The position numbers and the translations under genes were made by a program. From NAT127 sp034717695 (GTDB taxonomy: Bacteria; Pseudomonadota; Gammaproteobacteria; Pseudomonadales; Porticoccaceae): a stretch of DNA of 64,000 bases. Shown here in pieces: positions 24,228 to 31,962 of this stretch (positions are counted from its first letter, which is position 1; every line of letters begins with the position of its first letter). Below the pieces are notes generated by a model. The model had not been told where the DNA came from, did no database searches, and saw only the letters and a program-made list of their open reading frames with translations. The stretch spans positions 1 to 64,000 of the forward strand of contig JAYELS010000030.1 of assembly GCA_034717695.1 (NCBI GenBank), written 5' to 3'.

Positions 24228-24959
24228 ATGGCGCGGTCGTCCTCCCCGGATTGTGCCGTTTCGGTGATCATTCCGGCCCTCAACGAGGCGGGGAACCTGC
24301 CGGCGCTGCTGGGTGATCTGCGCCCGGCGCTGGACTCCCGCGAGGTCGAGGTGATCGTTGTGGACGGCGGCAGCGACGATGGCACCCCCGCCCTAGCGGC
24401 CGCCGCCGGGGCATTGGTTGTCGCCGCCGAGCGGGGCAGGGCGAGGCAGATGAACGCGGGGGCGCGCCTTGCACGGGGCGAGGTGTTGCTGTTCCTCCAC
24501 GCCGACAGCCGCCTTGCCCCGGATGTCGACCCGGTGGGACTGGTGGCCTGTTGCCACGGGGCCCATGCCTGGGGCCGCTTTGATGTGGCCATCAGCGGCG
24601 GGCACCCGTTGTTCGGGGTCATAGCCGGGGCCATGAATCTGCGCTCCCGCCTCACCGGCATCGCCACCGGGGACCAGGGTATCTTCGTCCGCCGTGACCT
24701 GTTCGAGGCGCTGGGCGGCTTTCCCGACCAGCCGTTGATGGAGGATATCGCCCTGAGTGCTCGCCTGCGCGCCCTGGCGCGGCCCCTCTGCCTGCGCGCC
24801 AGGTTGGTGACCTCGGGGCGGCGGTGGCAGCGGGACGGCGTAATTCGAACAGTGCTGCTGATGTGGTGGCTGCGCCTCGCCTACTGGCTGGGCGCGCCGC
24901 CGGAGCGGCTGGCGCGGTGCTACTACCGCGTCGCTCCGCAGCGCCAACCGCTGCCGTGA
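24228..24959 (+). CDS. Family 2 glycosyltransferase-like protein (rSAM/selenodomain-associated transferase 2)
   Basis: 243 residues. A GT-A fold is indicated by VSVIIPALNEAGNLPALL, VIVVDGGSDDGT and the metal-binding-type motif LLFLHADSRL. GDQGIFVRRDLFEALGGFPDQPLMEDI is the typical acceptor region, with a hydrophobic C-terminal segment after it. This short GT2 class regularly occurs beside ArsS-like radical SAM genes. It starts 8 bases after the flavoprotein fusion and ends with a GTGA overlap into the next gene, so the three are one transcript. The sugar donor and acceptor are unknown. Confidence 0.82.
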   Translation: MARSSSPDCAVSVIIPALNEAGNLPALLGDLRPALDSREVEVIVVDGGSDDGTPALAAAAGALVVAAERGRARQMNAGARLARGEVLLFLHADSRLAPDVDPVGLVACCHGAHAWGRFDVAISGGHPLFGVIAGAMNLRSRLTGIATGDQGIFVRRDLFEALGGFPDQPLMEDIALSARLRALARPLCLRARLVTSGRRWQRDGVIRTVLLMWWLRLAYWLGAPPERLARCYYRVAPQRQPLP

Positions 24960-25630
24960 CCAAGCCCTGTACCCTGGTGATATTGGCCAAGCAACCGCTC
25001 CCCGGGGTGGTGAAGACCCGCTTGATTCCCGCCCTGGGCGCCGCCGGGGCGGCGCGCCTCGCGGAGCGGATGCTGCGCCACGCTCTGGCGGAGGCACTGC
25101 GGGCCGCCGAGGTGGTGCCGAGTCTCGGGGTGGAGCTGTGCGTGGCGCCAGAGGCCGGCGACCCCTACTGGGCGGCCCTCGCCGGCAATCGCCCGCTGAC
25201 CATCAGCCAGCAAGTGGCCGGGGATATCGGCGAGCGCATGCTGGCGGCGGTGACGCGGATCACCGCACGGGGTGAATACGCGATCCTGATGGGCGCGGAT
25301 TGTCCCGGGCTCACCGCCAGCCGTATCGCCGAGGCCATTACCAGCTTGCGGGCTCCGGGGGTGGACCTAGTGATCACCCCGGCCCGGGATGGCGGCTATG
25401 TTCTGATCGGCATGGGGGAGACCCATGGGACATTGTTCCGGGACATGCCCTGGAGCACACCCCGGGTCATGGCGCTTACCCTTGGCCGGGCGCGGGCGAA
25501 GGGCCTTGAGTGCGTCTGTCCGGACACACTCGACGATATCGACGAGCCCGAGGATCTTGCGGTGCTGCCGCCGGAGTTCGGATTGGGTGGAATTTCGCTG
25601 TCGCCGCGGGGGGAAGCAACCCGCCGCTAA
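24956..25630 (+). CDS. CofC/GT-A-like nucleotidyl or glycosyl transferase (rSAM/selenodomain-associated transferase 1)
   Basis: 224 residues starting at a GTG that overlaps the stop of the preceding gene (GTGA). Motifs are LVILAKQPLPGVVKTRLIPALG, ILMGADCPGLTASRIAEA, LVITPARDGGYVLIGM and a final PDTLDDIDEPEDLAVL. The fold is related to CofC/MobA-type nucleotidyltransferases, and the family co-occurs with the GT2-like protein encoded just before it. Together they may attach a sugar or activated group to a small molecule or cell-surface acceptor made with the radical SAM enzyme. That role is inference. Confidence 0.82.
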   Translation: MTKPCTLVILAKQPLPGVVKTRLIPALGAAGAARLAERMLRHALAEALRAAEVVPSLGVELCVAPEAGDPYWAALAGNRPLTISQQVAGDIGERMLAAVTRITARGEYAILMGADCPGLTASRIAEAITSLRAPGVDLVITPARDGGYVLIGMGETHGTLFRDMPWSTPRVMALTLGRARAKGLECVCPDTLDDIDEPEDLAVLPPEFGLGGISLSPRGEATRR

Positions 25631-25646
25631 AAGTCCCTCGCGCCAA

Positions 25647-25675
25647 TTGACCCCTCTCCCCCCGGCCTGTATGAT
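25647..25675 (+). promoter_or_regulatory. Sigma-70 promoter of the tRNA-Pro/tRNA-His operon
   Basis: TTGACC (25647-25652) and TATGAT (25670-25675) are separated by exactly 17 bases, and a GC-rich discriminator (CCGCGC) follows, as is usual for stable RNA promoters under stringent control. Confidence 0.83.
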
Positions 25676-25729
25676 CCGCGCACTCTGATGGGGGCGCCCA
25701 CAACCCCTCAACATCAGTGGCAAGACACG

Positions 25730-25806
25730 CGGGGAATAGCGCAGTCTGGTAGCGCGCCTGCTTTGGGAGCAGGATGTCGGGGGTTCGAATCCCTCTTCCC
25801 CGACCA
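25730..25806 (+). tRNA. tRNA-Pro (TGG)
   Basis: 77 bases including an encoded CCA. The acceptor arm CGGGGAA pairs with TTCCCCG. The anticodon loop TTTGGGA sits on a CCTGC/GCAGG stem and gives anticodon TGG. The T arm GGGGGTTCGAATCCCTC is intact. It is the first gene of a two-tRNA transcript. Confidence 0.97.
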
Positions 25807-25844
25807 GTCCTCGATTCCGAGGCTGTGTCTTGTAGAGCGTCAAT

Positions 25845-25921
25845 GGTGGCCGTAGCTCAGTTGGTAGAGCACAGGATTGTGGCTCCTGAGGTCGCGGGTT
25901 CGATCCCCGTCGGCCACCCCA
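25845..25921 (+). tRNA. tRNA-His (GTG)
   Basis: 77 bases with encoded CCA. GTGGCCG pairs with CGGCCAC, including the extra G at -1 opposite the discriminator C that identifies tRNA-His. The loop TTGTGGC on CAGGA/TCCTG gives anticodon GTG. It lies 38 bases after tRNA-Pro and is probably processed from the same precursor. Confidence 0.97.
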
Positions 25922-25974
25922 TTTCAAAATCCCTTCCAGATACCCGTTCCAGGCCGCCCGTTGTGGCGCGCAGA

Positions 25975-27282
25975 TCACATCATCAGGAACATGCCCAGCG
26001 CCACCACCAGGCCCATCAACGGCACGATGACCGTCAGGACGCCCACCGCACCGTAAGCGTCCCGGTGCTGTTCGTTGCAGATGGCGCGAATGGTGGTGAC
26101 CACATAACCGTTGTGGGGCAGAGAATCCATGGCCCCCGATGAAATCGCCACGATGCGGTGCAGGGCCTCCGGGTCGACCCCGAGGTCCATGTAATGGGGG
26201 GCGAGGATCGGCAGGGCGATGGACTGGCCGCCGGAGGCGGAGCCGGTCAAACCGGCGATAACAGTGACGGCGATGGCGGCCCCCACCAGGGGGTCCACCG
26301 GCAGGCTGGTGATATAGCTCACCGCCATGTCGAATGCCGGCGACGCCTGGGCCACCGAGCCAAAGCCCACCACCGCGGCGGTGTTGCCAATGGCGATCAA
26401 GGCCCCGAAGGCGCCATCCCCGGCGGCGCGGGAAATATCGCGGAAAAAGCGCAGATGCACGGCGAGGGCCACCAGGCAACCCGCCAGCAATGCCAGGATC
26501 AGGGCCGCCTGCTTGTACTCTTCATGAAACAGAAAGCTCACCAGCAGCACCGCCGCCAGGGGGAGCAGGGAGAGCAAGGGGTTGGGCAGCAGGCGCCCGT
26601 GATCGGACGGGTCCGTGTCCCGGGGCACGAACACCTCGCCCCGCCCCGCGGCCTTCTTCAGCATCCGGTTCAGCCACCAGAAACCGAGGGAGGCCATCAG
26701 CACCGCCACCACCAGGCTCACTTCCCAGGCGGCGTAGGGGGAGGTTCCCAGGTATTTGACGGGAATCCAGTTCTGGATCTCCGGCGATCCCGCCGAGGTC
26801 ATGGTGAATGTCACCGAGCCGAACGCCAGGGCACCGGGAATGAAACGGCGCGGCAGGTTGGCCTCCTTGAAGAGGCTGAGGGCAATGGGGAACGCCGAGA
26901 ATGCCACCACGAACACGCTGACGCCTCCGTAGGTGAGCACCGCGCAGGCCATCACCACCGCAAAGGGGGCACTTTTGGGGCCGAGTTTACCGATCACCCA
27001 TTGGGCCACGCTCTGGGCCGCGCCGCTGTCCTCCATGAGCTTGCCGAAAATGCTGCCCAGCAGGAACATGAAAAACCAGGACTGGATGAAGCCGCTGAAC
27101 CCCGCCATGTAGGCGCCGATATAGTTGGCCCGTTCAGCCAACTCCGACGGAAACAGTGGTACACCGCCGCTCAGGGCGATCAGGATGGCGCACAGGGGGG
27201 CGGCAATCAGCAGGTTCATGCCCCGGATGGTGAGGTAGATCAGGAGGGCGAGGGCGGTGGCGAGTCCGAGAATGCTGAGCAT
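25975..27282 (-). CDS. GntP-family permease
   Basis: 435 residues with about 11-12 hydrophobic helices. Family features include LNLLIAAPLCAILIAL-type helices, the loop SWFFMFLLGSIFGKLMEDSG, ALAFGSVTFTMTSAGSPEIQN, GLTGSASGGQSIALPIL and SGAMDSLPHNGYVVTTI. The GntP family takes up gluconate, related sugar acids or hydroxybutyrate by proton symport; the substrate cannot be told here. The frame continues upstream of the start into tRNA sequence. The ATG at 27282 is preferred because it begins the first transmembrane helix. It converges with tRNA-His and has no metabolic gene next to it that would reveal its substrate. Confidence 0.85.
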   Translation of the reverse strand: MLSILGLATALALLIYLTIRGMNLLIAAPLCAILIALSGGVPLFPSELAERANYIGAYMAGFSGFIQSWFFMFLLGSIFGKLMEDSGAAQSVAQWVIGKLGPKSAPFAVVMACAVLTYGGVSVFVVAFSAFPIALSLFKEANLPRRFIPGALAFGSVTFTMTSAGSPEIQNWIPVKYLGTSPYAAWEVSLVVAVLMASLGFWWLNRMLKKAAGRGEVFVPRDTDPSDHGRLLPNPLLSLLPLAAVLLVSFLFHEEYKQAALILALLAGCLVALAVHLRFFRDISRAAGDGAFGALIAIGNTAAVVGFGSVAQASPAFDMAVSYITSLPVDPLVGAAIAVTVIAGLTGSASGGQSIALPILAPHYMDLGVDPEALHRIVAISSGAMDSLPHNGYVVTTIRAICNEQHRDAYGAVGVLTVIVPLMGLVVALGMFLMM

Positions 27283-27447
27283 GATGTTCTGGCTTATTGT
27301 GGTGGGCGGGCGTGGTGGGCGCGCGGACACGCAGCCGTCGCGGCGCACCGGAATATGCGGGCTGTAGCCGGGTGTGTCAATACAGGGGCGCGTGCCGCCC
27401 TTGGGTCGGCAAGGCTGACGCAAGGCTGTATAATCGCCGGGCCAAAT

Positions 27448-27508
<61 letters not shown>

Positions 27509-27524
<16 letters not shown>

Positions 27525-27766
27525 TTTCGCTTCGCTCCATGCCGGCCAGGATTGCCGGCCGCCAGGCGCAGCCTGCCGGCGTTCAGCCGCACGCAACGCT
27601 GCCGCGTTGCAAGCGTTTGCTTCACCCTGTCGGGGGCGCCATTTCGCTTCGCTCCATGCCGGCCAGGATTGCCGGCCGCCAGGCGCAGCCTGCCGGCGTT
27701 CAGCCGCACGCAACGCTGCCGCGTTGCAAGGGTTTGCTTCACCCTGTCGGGCGCGCCATTTCGCTT
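27509..27766 (+). repeat. 117-bp tandem repeat including the tRNA-Arg 3' end
   Basis: Unit 1 (27509-27625) and unit 2 (27626-27742) differ at only two bases that I can see, and a third partial copy (27743-27766) begins again with the intact tRNA 3' end. Each unit contains 16 bases of the tRNA T arm/acceptor including CCA, then two small hairpins (GCCGGC...GCCGGC and CAACGC-TGCC-GCGTTG). It looks like a tandem duplication, perhaps at an integration or recombination hot spot. Short ORFs across it are repeats of each other and are not credible genes. Confidence 0.88.
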
Positions 27767-28093
27767 TGCCTCATCGCGCCCCAGGCACACGGTGGCGGCA
27801 GCACTCTTCGTATCAAGGCTTCCCGTCTTCCTCCTGCGCCCCCGTAGGGCCGAAGAGCGAAGCGTCATCGGCCGCAAGACCCACAAGCTCCGTTGAGCTC
27901 GACCCCTGCAAGTTGCCTTTTCGCCTTTTGCCATGCCGCGCGGTTCATTTCCACGCGTTTGCCGTGGGAACCCTTTCCGTCGCCAATGCTTAATTTTCGC
28001 ACAGCTTCGATGCTATTCTTTGCCTTCGATTGACCGCGCCCCGATCGCTGATCGAGGTGGAGGCGGGCGGAGAACTCTCATTCGGACCCTGAC
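27767..28093. other. Gene-free stretch between the tRNA-Arg repeat and the next gene
   Basis: No ORF with credible codon pattern or homology is seen in these 327 bases. The first part is GC-rich, and the last 100 bases are relatively AT-richer (CTTAATTTTCGCACAGC), where a promoter for the following gene probably lies. There is no integrase or transposase remnant that I can recognise. Confidence 0.5.
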
Positions 28094-28456
28094 ATGGCAG
28101 CACTAGACGCGGAAGGCAGGCGGGCCCGGGGGCGCAAGGCCCGGCAGACGGCACTTGCCAACATCCGTGCCCGCAACGCGGCGCGCAATGAGTTGATCAT
28201 CAAGGCCTATCGCTTTCGCGAGGCCATGCCCCAGTCCCGCAAGGATAACCTCGAAGGCCTGGCTTACCTTCAGTCCCTGGGGCGGGGTGTCAATCCCCAC
28301 CCCACCGAGGCTACCCTGCATTTTCTCGCCCGTACCACCGGGTTAAGCCAGAAGCAGCTGCGCCGCATCCTCCGCGCCGAGATCGATGGCCGCAAGAAGC
28401 CCCTTGAGTCGCCGACCCCCGGACACCTCCAGCAGGGAGAGCTGCCCTGGAACTGA
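28094..28456 (+). CDS. Hypothetical basic protein
   Basis: 120 residues, not recognised. The N-terminal 45 residues are rich in Arg, Lys and Ala (RRARGRKARQTALANIRARNA). The middle has a helical segment (AYLQSLGRGVNPHPTEATLHFLARTTGLSQKQL would cover two helices, broken by Pro), resembling a helix-turn-helix (TGLSQKQLRRIL). The composition suggests nucleic-acid binding, but this is only a guess. Its stop overlaps the start of the methyltransferase gene (TGATG), so the two are translationally coupled and probably work together. Confidence 0.6.
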   Translation: MAALDAEGRRARGRKARQTALANIRARNAARNELIIKAYRFREAMPQSRKDNLEGLAYLQSLGRGVNPHPTEATLHFLARTTGLSQKQLRRILRAEIDGRKKPLESPTPGHLQQGELPWN

Positions 28457-29121
28457 TGAGTGCGCCTTCCCGGCGGTTCGCAACGGGGCAGCGGTGCCCG
28501 CTGTGCCAGGGTGCCGAGACCCAACTTTTCCACGCTGCCCCGGCCCGGGATTACCTGCGCTGTGTGCGCTGCCTGCTGGTGTTTGTCCCGCCGGCCTTCC
28601 ACCTCGATCCGGTGGCGGAGAAGGCCCACTACGACACCCACGACAACCGCCCCGATGATCCCGGCTATCGGCGCTTTCTGGCGCGACTCGCCGACCCGCT
28701 GGCGGATCGCCTGGCGCCGGGGTCCTCGGGGCTCGATTTTGGCTGCGGACCGGGGCCTTGCTTGGCGCTGATGCTGGAGGAGCAGGGGCACCGGGTGGCG
28801 CTGCACGATGCCTATTACCACCCCGCCCCGGAGGTGTTTGCCGCCCGCCATGACTTCATCACCGCCACCGAGGTAATCGAGCATCTGAGCCGGCCGGGGG
28901 CGGTGCTCGATCAGCTGTGGTCGTGCCTGAAGAGCGGTGGCTGGCTGGCACTCATGACCTCCCGTCTCACGGCGGACACCGATTTTGCCCGCTGGTACTA
29001 CAAGAACGATCCCACCCATATCGCTTTTTTCGCGGCGGAGACCTTTCACTGGCTCGCCGCCCGCTGGGGCGTCGAGCCCATTTTTGTCGATCCCGCCGTG
29101 GTGCTATTGCAGAAGTCCTGA
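28456..29121 (+). CDS. Zinc-ribbon class I SAM-dependent methyltransferase
   Basis: 221 residues. An N-terminal zinc ribbon (CPLCQGAET...LRCVRC) is followed by a Rossmann methyltransferase with motif I LDFGCGPGPCLALM, acidic motif II VALHDAYYHP and ATEVIEHLSRPG, a common post-I motif of Methyltransf_11/23 proteins. The C-terminal part (WYYKNDPTHIAFF) also fits that family. The substrate is unknown; the zinc ribbon suggests a protein or nucleic-acid substrate or a structural role. It is coupled to the upstream hypothetical gene. The gap to fadB is 77 bases. Confidence 0.78.
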   Translation: MSAPSRRFATGQRCPLCQGAETQLFHAAPARDYLRCVRCLLVFVPPAFHLDPVAEKAHYDTHDNRPDDPGYRRFLARLADPLADRLAPGSSGLDFGCGPGPCLALMLEEQGHRVALHDAYYHPAPEVFAARHDFITATEVIEHLSRPGAVLDQLWSCLKSGGWLALMTSRLTADTDFARWYYKNDPTHIAFFAAETFHWLAARWGVEPIFVDPAVVLLQKS

Positions 29122-29198
29122 TCAATTCGCCAGTTGTCATCCCGGGGACAGGGGGTTACATTCGCGGTCATTTTCCGCCAATGCCACAGAGGATTGAC

Positions 29199-31340
29199 AT
29201 GTTTCAGGGCAAGACACTCAGCATCAGCAAACTTGACGATGGCCTCGCCGAACTGCGCTTCGACAACAGCGGCAAGCCCGTCAATCTGTTCAACGGCGAA
29301 ACCGTGGCCGAGCTCGGTGCGGCCCTCGGCGTCCTCGAAACCGCCGTGGATGTGCGCGGCCTGCTGGTCACCAGCGGCAAGAAAGTGTTCATTGCCGGGG
29401 CCGACATCACCGAGTTCGAGGGTGCCTTTGGCGCCGCCAAGGCGGAGTTGAAGGCCTTTCTCTGGCCCAATAACGCCAACCTCAACAGGCTGGAGGCCCT
29501 GCCTTTCCCGGTGGTGGTGGCCATCAACGGCTTTGCGCTCGGGGGCGGGTTCGAATTCTGTCTGGCCTGCGATTGCCGGGTGATGGCGGCGGGGGCCCAG
29601 GTGGGTTTTCCCGAGGTGGGTCTTGGCATTCTGCCGGGTTGGGGTGGCACGGTGCGCGCCGCGCGGCTTGCGCCGTTCGCCACCGCGGTGGAATGGGTTG
29701 CCTCGGGGGCGCAGTACAGGGCGGCGGACGCCCTCGCCGCCGGGCTGGTGGATGCGGTGGCGGAGGCCGATCAGCTGGTTGACGAAGCGCTGGCACTGTT
29801 GCGCCGTTGCGTGACGGGCGAGCTGGATTACCGCGCACGCAGGGTGGCCAAGCAGGGCCCCGTGGTTGTCGACGCCGATTTCGCCGCCGCGGCCACGGCG
29901 CTGCGGGAACAGGTCGCCCGCAAGGCCGGCAAGCACTACCCGGCCCCGCTCGTCGCAGTGGACGCCATGATTCGCTCCGTGGGTCTGGCCCGGGATGAGG
30001 CCCTGGCGGAGGAGTTCGAGGCCTTCGATTACCTGGCGCGAACCCCCGTGGCCCGGGCCCTGATCGGCAATTTCCTCGGCGATCAGAAACTCGCCGCCGT
30101 GGCCCGTCAGTACGCCGCCGCAAGCCCCGCGCCGGCCACCCGGGTTGCGGTGCTCGGTGCGGGCATCATGGGTGGCGGCATCGCCTTCCAGAACGCTCTC
30201 AAGGGCTTCTCGGTGATGATGAAGGATATCAACCAGACGGCGCTTGATCTCGGCATGCGCGAAGCCGCGGGCCTCCTGGACAAGCGCGTGGAGCGGGGCG
30301 CCATGAGCCGCGCAAAAGCCGATGAGGTGCTCTCCCGTATTCAGCCGACCCTGGACTACGCCGGCATCGACCAGTGCGAAATGGTCATCGAGGCGGTGGT
30401 GGAGAAGGAGCCGGTCAAGAAGGCGGTGCTGGCGGAGGTGGAAAATCTGGTGCCGGCCTCGACTGTCCTCGCGTCCAATACCTCGTCGATCCTGATCTCG
30501 TCCATCGCCACGGCCCTCGCGCGGCCGGAAAACTTCTGTGGCCTGCACTTTTTCAACCCCGTGCACGCCATGCCCCTGGTGGAGGTGGTGCGGGGGGAAA
30601 AGACCTCGGAACAGAGCGTTGCCCGCGGCGTCGCCCATGTCATCGGCATGGGCAAGAAGGCCGTGGTGGTCAATGACTGCAACGGCTTTCTCGTCAATCG
30701 CGTGCTCTTTCCCTATTTCGCCGGTTTCAACCTGCTGATGCGGGATGGCGCCGATTTCGAGCAACTGGACCGGGTGATGGAGGATTGGGGTTGGCCCATG
30801 GGCCCCGCCTACCTGCTGGATGTGATCGGCATCGATGTGGCCGTCCATGCCGCCGACGTGGTGGCCGCCGGCTATCCGGATCGCCTTACCATGGATTTCC
30901 CCCAGGCTTCCCACCTGATGTACCAGAACCAGCGTTTTGGCCAGAAGAACGGTCGCGGCTTCTATCGCTATGAGAAGGACGCCCGGGGCAAGCCCACCAA
31001 GGTGGCCGATCCCGAGGCCTGGCAACTGCTCGAGCCCCATGTGGCGCCCCGCCGGCAGTTCGATGACCAGGAGATCATCGCCCGGATGATGATTCCCATG
31101 TGCACGGAACTTGCCCGCTGCCTGGATGAAAAGGTGGTCGATTCCCCCGCCGAGGCGGATATGGCGCTGCTCTACGGTATTGGTTTTCCGCGTTTTCGCG
31201 GCGGTATCTTCCGCTGGCTCGACGAGGTGGGCGCGGCGGATTTTTGTGCCATGGCCGATCGTTACGGCCATCTGGGTGGGCTGTACCAGCCCACCGCCTC
31301 GATGCGGGACATGGCTGCCCGGGGTGGACGTTACTACTGA
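29199..31340 (+). CDS. fadB: Fatty acid oxidation complex subunit alpha (enoyl-CoA hydratase/3-hydroxyacyl-CoA dehydrogenase)
   Basis: 713 residues, close to the usual 715. The N-terminal crotonase domain has the oxyanion motif IAGADITEF and the two catalytic Glu regions GFALGGGFEFCLACD and VGFPEVGLGILPGWGGT. The central NAD-binding domain starts AVLGAGIMGGGIAFQNA. The dehydrogenase His lies in GLHFFNPVHAMPLVEVV, with a C-terminal helical domain after it. It performs hydration, isomerisation and dehydrogenation of fatty acyl-CoA intermediates. I chose the ATG at 29199, with AGAGGA upstream, over one six codons earlier. The thiolase fadA that normally follows is absent; a terminator follows instead. 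Confidence 0.93.
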   Translation: MFQGKTLSISKLDDGLAELRFDNSGKPVNLFNGETVAELGAALGVLETAVDVRGLLVTSGKKVFIAGADITEFEGAFGAAKAELKAFLWPNNANLNRLEALPFPVVVAINGFALGGGFEFCLACDCRVMAAGAQVGFPEVGLGILPGWGGTVRAARLAPFATAVEWVASGAQYRAADALAAGLVDAVAEADQLVDEALALLRRCVTGELDYRARRVAKQGPVVVDADFAAAATALREQVARKAGKHYPAPLVAVDAMIRSVGLARDEALAEEFEAFDYLARTPVARALIGNFLGDQKLAAVARQYAAASPAPATRVAVLGAGIMGGGIAFQNALKGFSVMMKDINQTALDLGMREAAGLLDKRVERGAMSRAKADEVLSRIQPTLDYAGIDQCEMVIEAVVEKEPVKKAVLAEVENLVPASTVLASNTSSILISSIATALARPENFCGLHFFNPVHAMPLVEVVRGEKTSEQSVARGVAHVIGMGKKAVVVNDCNGFLVNRVLFPYFAGFNLLMRDGADFEQLDRVMEDWGWPMGPAYLLDVIGIDVAVHAADVVAAGYPDRLTMDFPQASHLMYQNQRFGQKNGRGFYRYEKDARGKPTKVADPEAWQLLEPHVAPRRQFDDQEIIARMMIPMCTELARCLDEKVVDSPAEADMALLYGIGFPRFRGGIFRWLDEVGAADFCAMADRYGHLGGLYQPTASMRDMAARGGRYY

Positions 31341-31362
31341 GACCCCTTGGCGGGTTTGACCC

Positions 31363-31402
31363 GGCACAAAAAAACCAGGGCATGCCCTGGTTTTTTTGTG
31401 CC
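31363..31402. terminator. Bidirectional terminator between fadB and the Ala-rich lipoprotein
   Basis: A long palindrome, GGCACAAAAAAACCAGGG / CCCTGGTTTTTTTGTGCC, about 20 bases per arm around CATG. It has a GC core flanked by A and T tracts, so it can stop transcription from both convergent genes. Confidence 0.94.
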
Positions 31403-31413
31403 TGAGGGAAGAC

Positions 31414-31797
31414 TTATTCGGTGGTAGTGGCTTCGTCGACAGCCTCTTCCACGGCATCGCCGGCTTCGGCGGCTGCTTCTTCGGTGGCTTCGGCGGCGCT
31501 GTCGATCATGTCGCCGGCGGCATCCATGGCGTCGGCGGCGGCGTCGCCAGCGGCGTCCACGGCGTCTTCCATGGTGGCGGAAGCGTCATCGGCAGCTTCG
31601 TCCATGGTGGCAGCGGCGTCGTCGGCGGCTTCTTCGACGGCTTCGGCGGCGGAATCCATGGTTTCGGTGGCGGACTCAACGGCGGCGGCGGGGGCTTCGG
31701 CTTCGGTGGTTTCCGCCGGCTTGTCACCACAGGCGGTCAGCAGGAAGGACAGGGTGGTAACGGAGATGAGCGTGGCTACGGTTTTCAGGTTCATCAT
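31414..31797 (-). CDS. Small Ala/Glu/Asp-rich lipoprotein
   Basis: 127 residues. A lipoprotein signal peptide ends at the lipobox LTAC (SFLLTACGDK). The whole mature part is low complexity, with Ala about every second residue, Glu/Asp in between and Met or Val at regular spacing (DAAATMDEAADDASATMEDA), predicting one long, negatively charged amphipathic helix. It resembles apolipoprotein- or LEA-like helices and could coat the periplasmic face of the outer membrane or bind peptidoglycan or metals; none of this is shown. Two adjacent ATGs are possible starts. A TTGACC/TATAAT promoter precedes it. Confidence 0.75.
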   Translation of the reverse strand: MMNLKTVATLISVTTLSFLLTACGDKPAETTEAEAPAAAVESATETMDSAAEAVEEAADDAAATMDEAADDASATMEDAVDAAGDAAADAMDAAGDMIDSAAEATEEAAAEAGDAVEEAVDEATTTE

Positions 31798-31831
31798 GGA
31801 AGTGGCTCCAGGTTATTTTTGACGGGACTTT

Positions 31832-31862
31832 ATTATATGTACAGCTTAAGCAAGACGGTCAA
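31832..31862 (-). promoter_or_regulatory. Promoter of the Ala-rich lipoprotein
   Basis: On the minus strand, TTGACC (complement of 31857-31862) and TATAAT (complement of 31832-31837) are 19 bases apart, slightly wide, 35 bases before the ATG. Both hexamers are near consensus. Confidence 0.58.
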
Positions 31863-31962
31863 TAGCTTAGACCAAGAAAGTCAAAATTTCCTGAGATAGG
31901 GTCGGATTTGTCACCGGACGGTGGTTTGCTAGACTGGCCGCCTGTTTTCGGGAACTCGCGCC

